Part shown: positions 1 to 9,377 of the stretch, piece by piece
How the letters are laid out: the number at the start of each line of letters is the position of its first letter
Position numbering within the stretch: the first letter of the stretch is position 1
Source: Spirochaetota bacterium
Lineage (GTDB): Bacteria > Spirochaetota > Spirochaetia > Treponematales > Treponemataceae
Reading direction: 5' to 3'
Assembly (NCBI GenBank): GCA_023398165.1
Contig: JAEWSQ010000012.1
Location: forward strand, 282,575 to 346,574
DNA: 64,000 nt
Notes under the pieces: generated by a model
Seen by the model: only the letters and a program-made list of their open reading frames with translations
Database searches by the model: none
Told to the model about the DNA's origin: nothing
Translations under genes and position numbers: made by a program

Positions 1-294
1 TTTCCCTATGTTATTACTGCACAGGATAATACTGATGAATCAGTAAACAGTGCTGACAAAACAGATACTGCCGCCTTTGAATCATCTGAACTCACGCAGG
101 ATGAAACGGAATACTTATACGGCAGCAGCCGTAATAATATTCTCATGGCAAATATTGGCAGGGGAAAAGAATGGTCCTATATCGCTGTTAATTTTTATAC
201 TTGCCTTTTTAACCTTCGGAGTTCCTCAAAGCTGGGGTACAAAGTAAACACATATAGCACAAAAACTTCCTTTTTGATAAAATGCGGCTTATGA
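1..294 (+). CDS. C-terminal end of an unidentified gene (5' end outside the window)
   Basis: The first forward frame is open from the window edge to a TGA at 292-294. It begins with an acidic Asp/Ser/Thr-rich stretch and ends without a recognisable domain. Its stop overlaps the preferred proS ATG as ATGA (291-294), the kind of overlap common between coupled genes, and this is the main argument that it is real. A second frame, 50-247, encodes 65 residues ending in a hydrophobic segment and could instead be the true tail after a frameshift. I do not recognise either reading. Confidence 0.35.
   Translation, partial: FPYVITAQDNTDESVNSADKTDTAAFESSELTQDETEYLYGSSRNNILMANIGRGKEWSYIAVNFYTCLFNLRSSSKLGYKVNTYSTKTSFLIKCGL
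275..283 (+). promoter_or_regulatory. Extended -10 element of proS, probable leaderless start
   Basis: TGATAAAAT forms a TGn extended -10 that ends seven bases before the ATG at 291. No Shine-Dalgarno sequence precedes either possible ATG (282 or 291). This supports 291 as the start and an mRNA beginning at or near that codon. No convincing -35 is visible. Confidence 0.4.
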
Positions 295-2111
295 AAACAT
301 CAGAAACCTTAATCGCAACATTACGGGAAGTTCCCGCAGAGGCTGTTATTGCAAGCCATCAGCTTATGCTCCGTGCAGGTTTATTACGCAAACTTGGAAA
401 CGGGCTTTTTGCGTATCTCCCCTTCGGACTGCGCTCTTTCCGCAAGGTTGAAAATATTATACGTGAAGAAATGAACAATATAGGCGCTCTGGAATTCCGT
501 CCTTCAGTAGTCGTTCCCGGCGAATTATGGCGGGAATCCGGCCGGTGGGAAACCATGGGTGCAGGAATGCTCCGCGTAAAAAACCGCGTAGATCAGGAAC
601 TTGTTGTGAGCCCCACTGCAGAAGAAGCCTTCACTGCCCTTATACGCGATGAACTATCTTCCTATAAACAGCTGCCGATTACAGCGTATCAGATAAATAC
701 AAAATACCGCGACGAAATCCGGCCCCGCTACGGCGTCATGAGAGGCAGAGAGTTTACTATGAAGGATGCCTATTCATTCCATGCCGACCAGAAAAGCCTC
801 GATGAAACCTACGATAAATTTGCGCTTGCCTACCGGAAAATATTTAAACGTCTGGGATTATCTGTAATTCCGGTACGTGCCGATGCCGGAGCAATGGGCG
901 GTACGGGTTCAGAAGAATTCATGGTCGAAAGCGCTGTAGGCGATGACACACTAATACTCTGTCCTTCCTGCGGATATGCCGCCAACACCGAAAAAGCTGC
1001 CTGTGCACCGGACGTTCCCTTGAATGCAGAAGGGAAACCCCAGCAGAAAACTACTATGTCAAAGGAAGCAATCGATACCCCCAGTGTACGTACAATCGAA
1101 GAGCTTTCTGCTTTCCTTAAAACAAATCCTCAGACATTTATAAAGACGCTCATATACAAAGTGCACAATTGCGAGCTTGATCTAACCAAGGCGCCCGGCT
1201 GTTCAAACCTCAAGCGCGTGACAGACACCGGAGATGCTGCAAAATACTACCCTGTATCTTTCTTTGCCGTGTGCATCAGGGGAGACCTCGATGTAAATGA
1301 AGCAAAACTTGCTGCTTTACTAAAGGCAAGCGAAGTCGAACTTGCCTGCGATGACGATGTTGTTCGTATAACAAATGCGCCTGTGGGTTTTGCAGGCCCT
1401 GCAGGCTTAAGTTCTGTCCCTGTAATAGCAGACGAAACAGTGAGTGCGATGCACGATGCCGTTACCGGCGGTCTTGCTAAAGATGTTCATCTCATTCATG
1501 TGGAACCGGGCCGTGATTTTACTCCTTTTATAACAGGCGATGTAAGAACAGTAGTTGCAGGAGATAAATGCGCTGCCTGCGGAGCTGAATACTACAGTAA
1601 AAAAGGCAACGAACTAGGGCACATCTTTAAACTCGGCTATAAATATACCAAGGCAATGAATGTAACCTACCTTGATGAATCAGGAAAACTCCAGATTCCC
1701 GCTATGGGCTGCTACGGTATAGGTGTTGACCGTGCACTTGCTTCTATTATTGAAGAACATCATGACGATAACGGCATTGTCTGGACAATGAGTACAGCTC
1801 CGTATCAGGCGGTAATTGTTCCTATCAAATATGAGGGGGCAATGAAAGAGACAGCCGACAAGCTCTATGCAGAGTTTAAAAAAGAGGGAATTGAAGTTCT
1901 GCTTGATGACCGCAACGAAAGACCCGGTGTCAAGTTCAAGGATATGGATCTCATCGGTATTCCTGTGCGTGTTGTTGTGGGCGATAAAAATCTGCCCAAT
2001 GTGGAAATAAAAGAGCGCTCAAAGAGTGATCCGGTTTTGATTCCTTCAGAAAAGGCATCAGTTCATGTCAAATCTATCATTGATGCTGCCTTAGCAGATC
2101 TGAATGCATAG
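291..2111 (+). CDS. proS: Prolyl-tRNA synthetase
   Basis: Charges tRNA-Pro with proline in the cytoplasm. The order is that of the long bacterial enzyme: class II catalytic core (about residues 1-225, motif 2 around RGREFTMKDAYSF), an inserted YbaK-like editing domain (about 230-410) that removes mischarged alanine, motif 3 (GIGVDRALASIIE), then the anticodon-binding domain. About 606 residues is slightly longer than the usual 570 or so. An in-frame ATG at 282 would add MRL; 291 is preferred because family members begin close to 'MKTSETLIATLREVP' and because of the promoter position. It ends in TAG, which matters when judging the in-frame TAG codons near 56-60 kb. Confidence 0.96.
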   Translation: MKTSETLIATLREVPAEAVIASHQLMLRAGLLRKLGNGLFAYLPFGLRSFRKVENIIREEMNNIGALEFRPSVVVPGELWRESGRWETMGAGMLRVKNRVDQELVVSPTAEEAFTALIRDELSSYKQLPITAYQINTKYRDEIRPRYGVMRGREFTMKDAYSFHADQKSLDETYDKFALAYRKIFKRLGLSVIPVRADAGAMGGTGSEEFMVESAVGDDTLILCPSCGYAANTEKAACAPDVPLNAEGKPQQKTTMSKEAIDTPSVRTIEELSAFLKTNPQTFIKTLIYKVHNCELDLTKAPGCSNLKRVTDTGDAAKYYPVSFFAVCIRGDLDVNEAKLAALLKASEVELACDDDVVRITNAPVGFAGPAGLSSVPVIADETVSAMHDAVTGGLAKDVHLIHVEPGRDFTPFITGDVRTVVAGDKCAACGAEYYSKKGNELGHIFKLGYKYTKAMNVTYLDESGKLQIPAMGCYGIGVDRALASIIEEHHDDNGIVWTMSTAPYQAVIVPIKYEGAMKETADKLYAEFKKEGIEVLLDDRNERPGVKFKDMDLIGIPVRVVVGDKNLPNVEIKERSKSDPVLIPSEKASVHVKSIIDAALADLNA

Positions 2112-2169
2112 AACAGACATTACGGCTCAGCATCTCATGCCGTCTATCTGTGAATTAAAAGGAGGGTGT

Positions 2170-3189
2170 ATGAAAAAATTACTGATAATCAGCGCAGTGC
2201 TTTTCTTTTCATATTCCCTTTGTGCTCTTCCCGGAATTACTGAATATATTCCGACCCAGTCAGGCGAGTATGTGTATTACAGGGATTACACCTTTGAAGA
2301 AGAGACTTATATAGGTTTTCTTCAGTATGATGCAGGCACTTATGCAGTCCGGTATTATTCTCCGAATGCGAAAACCGGCTCATCAGATATTCATATTCTT
2401 TTTTCAATGAATCCGGACAGTACTATAGTTGAGCTCACCGGAGAAAAAATTATTTCAGAAGTTACTGCAGAAGACGTCGACACCGTAAATTATATTCACG
2501 ACCTTCTCTATGAATTCAATGCAAGGCGCAAGAATCTAAATGGGAAAAATTTTACAGCCCCTCTGCGAATTAATGAAAATTTTGACCAGTTCGGCGGCAA
2601 TGTAACCATGGTATACCGCGGTTATATTCCGTTATACAGTCTTGAATCTATACGCTCTGAAAAAGGAGATATTCTTTTTCAGGCCGAAGCTATGGGCGTC
2701 ATTCTTGACGGCGAAGATTCCTCGTTTTCCCAATTTAAAGGATTCCAGAATTTACCTGCTTTACTATCAGGAAAGGACTCAAAGAAAAATCTCGATGATC
2801 AATGGAAAAGCGATGCGGAAAGCTACTGGACAATGGGCGATAACGCCATGTTTTTTATAAATACTGTGGAAATTAATGCAGAGGATTATACCAAAAACGG
2901 GTACTCTGTTGAGGACTTTTTTACCCGTTATTTTCTCTTATCCTCCGGAGGCTCATATTTTTATCTGCCGTATGCAGGTATAGAAAAAAAAGGAGGCGAT
3001 TCTTCTTCTCTCTTTCTTATTAACACTGCGCTGTCCTTTTCCGGGGAATCGACGTATACAAAGGATTTTAAGATTCTTTTAAAAGAATCAGACAACAGGT
3101 ATTGGTTTTATGTTCTGTCCATATATGATGCTTTTTATAAAGAGAATAAGTCCTATTTTGACGAGTTTGTTAGAAAATTAATTCCCTGA
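2170..3189 (+). CDS. Exported hypothetical protein
   Basis: A protein of about 339 residues with a clear signal peptide (MKKLLIISAVLFFSYSLCA). The start at 2170 follows a strong ribosome site (AAAGGAGGGTGT). An in-frame start at 2104 overlaps proS and is rejected. The mature part is rich in Tyr, Phe, Ser and Asp and reads like a beta-rich periplasmic or surface protein. A cysteine near the cleavage site is not a good lipobox. I recognise no family. It probably shares a transcript with proS and ends two bases from the convergent GerMN gene. Confidence 0.75.
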   Translation: MKKLLIISAVLFFSYSLCALPGITEYIPTQSGEYVYYRDYTFEEETYIGFLQYDAGTYAVRYYSPNAKTGSSDIHILFSMNPDSTIVELTGEKIISEVTAEDVDTVNYIHDLLYEFNARRKNLNGKNFTAPLRINENFDQFGGNVTMVYRGYIPLYSLESIRSEKGDILFQAEAMGVILDGEDSSFSQFKGFQNLPALLSGKDSKKNLDDQWKSDAESYWTMGDNAMFFINTVEINAEDYTKNGYSVEDFFTRYFLLSSGGSYFYLPYAGIEKKGGDSSSLFLINTALSFSGESTYTKDFKILLKESDNRYWFYVLSIYDAFYKENKSYFDEFVRKLIP

Positions 3190-3191
3190 GC

Positions 3192-4031
3192 TTATTTAAA
3201 AGTGGAACGGGGCAGCGGGGAGCCTATCCAAACACCCTCTCCTCCCAGGTAGCTTTCTTTTTGACCGTTAATGAGGAATTGAACCGATTCAATACTGGAA
3301 AATGAGGTCGCAGTGTACACTATCTGCATGAGCTGTCCAAGATACCCTTCAACACCGTACTTATTATATTGAAACTCTTCACTGAAATTTAAAAATGCAG
3401 TTTTATCGGTAATGGAAGCAGACAGAAGCTTTGTGCCCTCGGGGATGAGAGACATTGTGCCCTTTTCGAGCTCTCCGATTGAGGGTCCTTGAAGAAGAGC
3501 TTTTAGAGCTGTTGTCAGCGGGGTCTGTGTCTTATCTATTTCTCTGGAAATCTCTTTTCTAACTACTGACCCGTCCCCCTCTATCATGACGAAATACAGC
3601 AGCATGGTCGTTTTTTCTCCGGTATTCTGCGCTGCAGTCTGCTGAGTTTCTTTCTTATCGGGCTTAGCAAGTGTAAGATCGCTTTCTTTTTGAGTTTTTT
3701 CGGGTTTTGCTGCGGATTCTGAAGGGGTTTGCACAGACGGCTGAACGGCTGTTTCCGGTATCTTGTCAACTGAATTAAGATCGACAGGAGCGGCTTCTTC
3801 TTTTTGCGTTACAATATCTATAACAGTATCTTTCGCATCATCTTTCTTGCTGATGACTCCGTCTATAAACTCCGGTGTTTCACCTAAAACTTCTTTAAAA
3901 AAACCCGTCTCACTGAGGACACTGGAAATTTTCCCCCGTGCTATTAAAAAAGCAATAACTATTATAACAGCAAATATCAGCCAGAACAGAAAACCGGCTT
4001 TATTACCTTTTTTTTGTGTTTTTCCTGCCAT
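3192..4031 (-). CDS. GerMN-domain membrane-anchored protein
   Basis: 279 residues: a basic N-terminus, one membrane helix (about 14-32), a low-complexity Lys/Glu/Thr/Pro/Gln linker (about 70-140), then a C-terminal GerMN domain (about 145-270). Recognisable parts are 'MLLYFVMIEGDGSVVRKEI', 'ALLQGPSIGELEKGTMSLIP' and 'FSSIESVQFLINGQK'. GerMN domains occur in spore germination proteins and in envelope proteins of non-sporeformers; their ligand is not settled. Given the spirochaete setting, I infer an envelope or peptidoglycan role rather than germination. It is divergent from the sensor kinase gene and appears to be leaderless. Confidence 0.8.
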   Translation of the reverse strand: MAGKTQKKGNKAGFLFWLIFAVIIVIAFLIARGKISSVLSETGFFKEVLGETPEFIDGVISKKDDAKDTVIDIVTQKEEAAPVDLNSVDKIPETAVQPSVQTPSESAAKPEKTQKESDLTLAKPDKKETQQTAAQNTGEKTTMLLYFVMIEGDGSVVRKEISREIDKTQTPLTTALKALLQGPSIGELEKGTMSLIPEGTKLLSASITDKTAFLNFSEEFQYNKYGVEGYLGQLMQIVYTATSFSSIESVQFLINGQKESYLGGEGVWIGSPLPRSTFK

Positions 4032-4037
4032 TAGTTC

Positions 4038-4066
4038 ATTATAATACAGCGGGTTTCAAAAGTCCA
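4038..4066 (-). promoter_or_regulatory. Sigma-70 type promoter of the GerMN gene
   Basis: On the minus strand TGGACT (4066-4061), a 17-base spacer and a perfect TATAAT (4043-4038) end six bases before the ATG at 4031. No Shine-Dalgarno fits in that gap, so transcription probably begins at the start codon. Confidence 0.55.
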
Positions 4067-4104
4067 TTACCTGCGTACCGGCAGAATCCATCTGATAGGA
4101 AGTG

Positions 4105-4133
4105 CTGAAACAAACGTAAAATCATGGTATACT
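4105..4133 (+). promoter_or_regulatory. Sigma-70 type promoter of the sensor kinase gene
   Basis: CTGAAA, 17 bases, TATACT, then six bases to the ATG at 4140. No ribosome site is present. This is the same geometry as the promoter of the divergent GerMN gene. Confidence 0.5.
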
Positions 4134-4139
4134 TAAAAA

Positions 4140-6410
4140 ATGGACACTAAGCGACAAAAACAGCCTGTTATAGGTTTCCTCTCCGGCCGTATGGATGAGC
4201 CGTATCAGTACTCTGTATGGCGCGGAGCTGAAGAGGAAGCCCGCCGAATCGGAGCACAGCTGGTTTTTTTCGGAGGTCAGCGCGTAAGAAGTCCCGTCGG
4301 CTACGAAGCTTTGGATAATATTGCTTTTGATCTTGCCCAGAGGACAAGCCTTTCCGGACTTATTGTAATGGCGAATGTTATAGGTACATATCTTTCAGCG
4401 CAGGAACAGTCGGATTTTCTTAATCGTTTCGGCTCAATGCCCATAGTTACTGTGGGTGTTGCTTATGAGGGTTTGGAAAGTGTTACTGTAAATAATAAGG
4501 GTGCGATGAAAACTGTTTTGGAGCACCTCATTAAGGTACATAAGCGAAGGCATTTTCTTTTTCTTGCAGGACCTTCCACGCATAGAGAATCTGAAGACAG
4601 GAAAAAAGAATTCATAGAATATCATTCATTGCTGCTGAGCGACAGCCCGTCGCCGGTTATTCTGTATGCAGATTTTCAGGAGTTCGACGCGCGTAATGCG
4701 GTTGAGAATTTTCTTGCCTCCGGCGGAATTGTCGATGCCGTAATTGCTGCAAATGATCTTATGGCCTTCGGAGCCTTGAGAGCTTTATCTGAAGCCGGAA
4801 TCAATGTTCCTATTGATGTATCAGTAACCGGTTATGATGATACTGAAAATACCCGCTTTTCAATTCCTCCTCTTACCACTGTCCGGCAGCCTACAAGAGA
4901 ACTGGGGCGCGAGGCATTGCAAAGAATCGCCTGTTCTTTAGGACTTCTGCCGGACGGCGGAGCGCAGGGAATTCCTGAAATATCCTTTGTCATCCGCCAA
5001 TCCTGCGGATGTTCGAACACTGAAGCCTCATCGTATTACGGGGCGCCTGATACGCCCTGTTCTCATCTTTCATCATCCAAATTTGAGGTAGATTCTCTTT
5101 CATCCCTTGTACAGGCAGTTAACAAGGAATTAAGCTGCGCCCGGAATCCCGTTTTTTTCCGCAACATGGTATTTCCCCGAAAACTTCAGGAAAAAGCCTC
5201 CGCAATAATTACAGAAGGTGAAATGCGCTATCAGGCTCTGCTTCGAACATCAGTTGAGAAAAGAAGTGCAACCATCCAGGAAATCGGATCATCCCTTGTT
5301 TCTTCTTTCGATCTGAATGATGTTCTTAAGGAAGTTGCCAAAGCTATTATCGCGCTCGATATTTCAGCCTGCTGGCTGGCTTTATTTGACTCACCGGAAC
5401 GTACTCCGGTATGGGCGCGTCTGCATCTTGCATATTCAAATGAAACAGTCCGAATATTATCCCCCTATGGTCTTCGTTTCCGGACTTCAGAAATACTGCC
5501 TGGAGGTCTTGCCCCGAATATCAATTCATATATCTGCGAACCTCTGCGTTACGGCGATGAGCGTCTGGGGTATTTAATATGTACTGCAGAGCCCACTGAC
5601 CGGCGTGTTTTTGAAGCGTTAAGAGATCAGGTTTCAGGTGCAATTAAAGGAGCCCGATTAGTGAACGCCGAGAGGGATAGGGAACGGCAGCTGGAACAGG
5701 AAGTCAGGGAACGGACGGTTCAGCTGTATAATACGAATGAACGTCTTTTAAAGGAAATTGAGCAGCGCAGGACTCTTGAGCAGGAGCTTCTGCAAATTTC
5801 AAATGATATTATGGGCAGCATTGGACGCGATATTCATGACCATTTATGCCAGGATATTGCAGGAATCGGCTTGAGAGCGGCTCTTATTGACGGTATGATT
5901 AAGCGTGCAGATAAAATGGACGCAGCCGAAATAAGCAGGGAAATTCAGGAAATTGTAAAAGCTTCAGGAAAAGCTGCGGAACTTGCGAAAAGTATAGCTC
6001 GCGGATTATATCCTGCCGAGCTCGAGGCACACGGTCTTGTAAAAACAATAGAATCGCTTGTAGTATCCACACGGAAAAGAAGTACCGCAAAAATAAGCCT
6101 CACGGTAACCAGCGCTTTCTCCATAAACGATTCGGAAAAAGCGCTTCAGCTTTATAGAATTGTACAGGAAGCTGTCGGAAACGCAATCACTCATTCCGGG
6201 GCCGGCGAAATATCTATTAGCCTGCTGCGGGATGAACATGCGGTTACGGTAATAATCCGCGACAACGGCAAGGGTTTTTCTGTGAATTCAAGCAAAAGCC
6301 AGGGGATGGGGTTAAATATCATGAAATACAGAGCCAGTGTTATGATGGGCGAATTGAGCATTAAATCCGGTTCCCAGGGGACAGAAATTATGTGCAGGGT
6401 TTTTGCATAG
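4140..6410 (+). CDS. Cytosolic sensor histidine kinase with LacI-like sugar-binding domain
   Basis: 756 residues, no signal peptide and no membrane helix. Residues about 8-290 resemble the periplasmic-binding-protein fold of LacI repressors (start PVIGFLSGRMDEPYQYSVW; later 'AVIAANDLMAFGALRALSEAG' and 'TTVRQPTRELGREALQRIA') without the DNA-binding helix-turn-helix. A GAF-like region (about 380-510) and a coiled coil (about 515-555) follow. The HisKA_3 domain has phospho-acceptor His566 in 'GRDIHDHLCQDIAGIG', and the ATPase domain has 'IIRDNGKGF' and 'GMGLNIMKYR'. It should phosphorylate the NarL-type regulator encoded next. I infer that it senses a sugar imported by the downstream cluster. 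Confidence 0.85.
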   Translation: MDTKRQKQPVIGFLSGRMDEPYQYSVWRGAEEEARRIGAQLVFFGGQRVRSPVGYEALDNIAFDLAQRTSLSGLIVMANVIGTYLSAQEQSDFLNRFGSMPIVTVGVAYEGLESVTVNNKGAMKTVLEHLIKVHKRRHFLFLAGPSTHRESEDRKKEFIEYHSLLLSDSPSPVILYADFQEFDARNAVENFLASGGIVDAVIAANDLMAFGALRALSEAGINVPIDVSVTGYDDTENTRFSIPPLTTVRQPTRELGREALQRIACSLGLLPDGGAQGIPEISFVIRQSCGCSNTEASSYYGAPDTPCSHLSSSKFEVDSLSSLVQAVNKELSCARNPVFFRNMVFPRKLQEKASAIITEGEMRYQALLRTSVEKRSATIQEIGSSLVSSFDLNDVLKEVAKAIIALDISACWLALFDSPERTPVWARLHLAYSNETVRILSPYGLRFRTSEILPGGLAPNINSYICEPLRYGDERLGYLICTAEPTDRRVFEALRDQVSGAIKGARLVNAERDRERQLEQEVRERTVQLYNTNERLLKEIEQRRTLEQELLQISNDIMGSIGRDIHDHLCQDIAGIGLRAALIDGMIKRADKMDAAEISREIQEIVKASGKAAELAKSIARGLYPAELEAHGLVKTIESLVVSTRKRSTAKISLTVTSAFSINDSEKALQLYRIVQEAVGNAITHSGAGEISISLLRDEHAVTVIIRDNGKGFSVNSSKSQGMGLNIMKYRASVMMGELSIKSGSQGTEIMCRVFA

Positions 6411-6433
6411 AACAGTATTGCAGAGGTAAGGAA

Positions 6434-7084
6434 ATGGCATTAAAACAAAAATTTATTGTAGTTGATGATCATCCTGTCTATAGACATGGAGTTGCAGCCC
6501 TCGTCAACCAGGAACTTCATCTTTCGAGTGCAGGGGAAGCCGGCGACATTCAGGAAGCGCTTGCCCTTTTAGAGAAGGAAAAACCGAATCTTGCCATAGT
6601 CGATATCAGTCTTCAAGGGCAAAACGGACTCGATCTTGTTAAAATGATTAAAAACTCCTTTCCAAAGACTCTTGTTCTTGTTGTTTCAATGCATGAAGAA
6701 AGCCTATACGGTGAAAGAGCAATTAAGGCGGGTGCCAAAGGGTATGTTATGAAAAACAGCGATCCCGCCTGTCTTCTGGCAGCAGTAAAAAATGTTATAG
6801 AGGGAAGAATTGCCGTTTCTGACGAATTAAAAGACAGGCTTATGGGTATGATTGCAAATGGAAACAGCAGCGAAGATCCTGTTAAGAAACTGTCAGACCG
6901 CGAGCTTGAGGTTTTCCGTTTGATCGGGAAAGGCTACGGTGTTACAGAGATCGGCGAAGCGCTCCGAATATCAGTTAAGACGGTAAATGCCTACAAAGAA
7001 AACATTAAAGAAAAATTAAACCTTTCATCTGCTTCAGACTTGCGGAAATATGCGGTTGAATGGATAGTCTCTAATCCTTTATAG
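6434..7084 (+). CDS. NarL/FixJ-family response regulator
   Basis: 216 residues: receiver domain (VVDDHP acidic pocket, phospho-acceptor Asp57 in LAIVDISLQG, conserved Lys in 'GYVMKNSDP') and a C-terminal LuxR-type helix-turn-helix ('LSDRELEVFRLIGKGYGVTEIGEAL'). The start at 6434 follows AGAGGTAAGGAA. An upstream in-frame ATG at 6392 lies inside the kinase gene and is rejected. It is the expected partner of the preceding HisKA_3 kinase and the likely activator of the xylosidase and transporter genes that follow. Confidence 0.92.
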   Translation: MALKQKFIVVDDHPVYRHGVAALVNQELHLSSAGEAGDIQEALALLEKEKPNLAIVDISLQGQNGLDLVKMIKNSFPKTLVLVVSMHEESLYGERAIKAGAKGYVMKNSDPACLLAAVKNVIEGRIAVSDELKDRLMGMIANGNSSEDPVKKLSDRELEVFRLIGKGYGVTEIGEALRISVKTVNAYKENIKEKLNLSSASDLRKYAVEWIVSNPL

Positions 7085-7183
7085 CTTTCAACTGTATATA
7101 GGTATTTTATCCTAGGAATAAAGAGGGTTTGTGCCCTATACAAGCTAATTGGTTATTGGATTATTGTGAGCATGGAGGATTCC

Positions 7184-9250
7184 ATGTCTATTGATATTCA
7201 AAATACAGATTTCTATTCAGTGCACGGCATGTGGGGAGCCTTTTCCTGTTTAGCGCTTGGCCGTATTGGGAAAGGAGCCGGACTGGTAGTTGGCGATGTC
7301 CAGCCCCCAAAACATGGTCTTTATGCGGGCTACCGCAAAGGCAAGGCTAAGCCGAGAGTGTTTCCGTTTTCTCCTGGTATAAATGTCGGAATAGGCGAAG
7401 AGGCATATCATTTGCCGGCTAAACCCCAAACTCCTGTACCCGAATGCAGCTGGTTTACTAAAAATGAAATAGAAAGATCGATGTCTTTCAGCGGAGAGCA
7501 ATGGAAAGCAGAAGATATTACATTTAAAATTGTATCGTTTTTCGGCTCTATTCCGGATCCATCCAATTCAAAACCCTCCGAAATGAAAAAGGCTGTCCGC
7601 CCGGCTATTTTAGCAGAGCTTACTTTTGATAACACCAAGGGTTCCGACCCTATGCTCGGTTTTTTTGGTATGCAGGGCATCAGACGGGCTCTATCAGACA
7701 GCACTAACGGAACCCTTGCCGGATTTGCCTCCGGAACTCAATTCGGTTTTGCCGCATTTGCCGGAAAGGGTGTCGAAGAAGTTATGGACTGGTCTGTTCT
7801 GAATACAGGGCTGGATTCCTACACGCCGGTAAGGAAACTTGCGGCTGAAGGTATAATACGATGGCATGTCGGTGCCGGTGAGAAGAAAACGGTGATTGTT
7901 GCACTCGGTTCATACCGCGACGGAATAATCACATCCGGCTATAGGGCACACGCATATTATACAGTTCATTTTAAGGATCTTGAAGAAGTTTTAACTTCCG
8001 CCCTGGAAGATGCCAAAGAATCTCTTAAGAAAGCAGAAAAAATTGATGAGATTCTTGAGTCTGCAAAACTTTCAAATGAAAGAAAATTCCTCATTGCCCA
8101 TGCGGCACACAGTTATAATGCAAGCGCAGAGCTTCTGCTTACAGAGAAAGGTGATCCTCTGTTTATAGTAAATGAAGGCGAATACCGTATGATGAATACG
8201 CTTGATCTGACAGTTGATCAGGCCTTCTGGGAATTGAAATGGTCTCCGTGGACGGTTAAAAATGAGCTTGACTTTTTACTATCCCGTTCATCATACATTG
8301 ACGCTTACGGAATTGCGTTTTGTCATGATCAGGGAGTTTCGGATTGTTTCACTCCGGCGGGAACCTCGGTATATGAACTTCCGCAGCTGACCGGCTGCTT
8401 CAGCTATATGAGTTTTGAGGAAACATTAAACTGGATACTGACCTTTTGTCTGTATGCAAAATCCACTAATGATTCTGCATGGATTAATGGAAAAACAAAA
8501 ACTCTCCGGGATTGTCTTTCTTCAGTTATTGCACGCGATAAAAACGGAGACGGCATACTCGATGCGGATTCTGACCGCTGCGGCGGGGGTGCGGAAATAA
8601 CAACCTATGATTCTCTCGATATAAGCCTTGGACAGGCAAGAAACAATCTGTACCTCGGCGTCAAAACCTGGGCGGCTTATGTGTGCATGGAAGCAGTTTT
8701 TACAAGGCTTGGAGGCACTTTTATGGCCGATGCCGACAGGGCTAGAGAGGGTGCAAAAAGAGCGGCTTCGACAATCTGTTCAAAAATGATTCCCGGTGAA
8801 AACTATATTCCTGCTGTTTTTGAAGCTGAAAACAAGTCAAAAATTATTCCTGCTGTAGAAGGGCTTGTGTATCCTTATTTCTGCGGAGCTCAGGACGCCG
8901 TAAAAGAAAACGGACCGTATTCCGGATTTATTAAGGTATTAAAAACACATTTGAATACGGTGCTTTCTCCCGGCGTTTGTCTCGATGAAATTTCAGGAGG
9001 ATGGAAGCTTTCATCCACAAGTAAAAATACCTGGCTGAGTAAAATATTTATTAATCAGTATGTTGCAGAAAACATTCTGGGGTTAAAAGGAGATAGAATT
9101 GAACGTGATGCGGTGCATGTATCCTGGCAGCAGAATGGAAGCGCTGACTGGGGCGCAACCGATCAGGTTACATCGGACTACGGTAAAGATCTCGGATCCC
9201 GGCTTTATCCCCGTCTTGTGTCGTCAATAATATGGCTGACGAAGCCCTAG
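7184..9250 (+). CDS. GH52-family beta-xylosidase
   Basis: 688 residues, no signal peptide, so it should act on imported xylo-oligosaccharides in the cytoplasm. The family is recognised from the N-terminus (FYSVHGMWGAFSCLALGRIG), the block 'IVNEGEYRMMNTLDLTVDQ' that holds the expected nucleophile Glu (residues 331 or 333), and 'EITTYDSLDISLGQARNN' with the expected acid/base Asp476. The start at 7184 is preceded by GGAGGAT at 7174-7180; GTG 7166 and ATG 7172 lie at or before that ribosome site. The gene follows the two-component pair and precedes the sugar importer. GH52 is a small family dominated by beta-xylosidases; substrate is assigned by family only. Confidence 0.88.
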   Translation: MSIDIQNTDFYSVHGMWGAFSCLALGRIGKGAGLVVGDVQPPKHGLYAGYRKGKAKPRVFPFSPGINVGIGEEAYHLPAKPQTPVPECSWFTKNEIERSMSFSGEQWKAEDITFKIVSFFGSIPDPSNSKPSEMKKAVRPAILAELTFDNTKGSDPMLGFFGMQGIRRALSDSTNGTLAGFASGTQFGFAAFAGKGVEEVMDWSVLNTGLDSYTPVRKLAAEGIIRWHVGAGEKKTVIVALGSYRDGIITSGYRAHAYYTVHFKDLEEVLTSALEDAKESLKKAEKIDEILESAKLSNERKFLIAHAAHSYNASAELLLTEKGDPLFIVNEGEYRMMNTLDLTVDQAFWELKWSPWTVKNELDFLLSRSSYIDAYGIAFCHDQGVSDCFTPAGTSVYELPQLTGCFSYMSFEETLNWILTFCLYAKSTNDSAWINGKTKTLRDCLSSVIARDKNGDGILDADSDRCGGGAEITTYDSLDISLGQARNNLYLGVKTWAAYVCMEAVFTRLGGTFMADADRAREGAKRAASTICSKMIPGENYIPAVFEAENKSKIIPAVEGLVYPYFCGAQDAVKENGPYSGFIKVLKTHLNTVLSPGVCLDEISGGWKLSSTSKNTWLSKIFINQYVAENILGLKGDRIERDAVHVSWQQNGSADWGATDQVTSDYGKDLGSRLYPRLVSSIIWLTKP

Positions 9251-9377
9251 GTGAAAAGTCCTAGGACATAAACTGTACTTTGACCTATGCCTGTATCAGG
9301 CTGTACAGCATATGATTTAGTAACAATAATTTTGTAGGGAGTGTTTTTTCATTCCCGGAAAAAATAGGAGGATTCTT

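Noticed and set aside
2642..2860. Alternative 72-residue ORF
   Set aside because: Lies wholly within the exported hypothetical gene in another frame and has no ribosome site.
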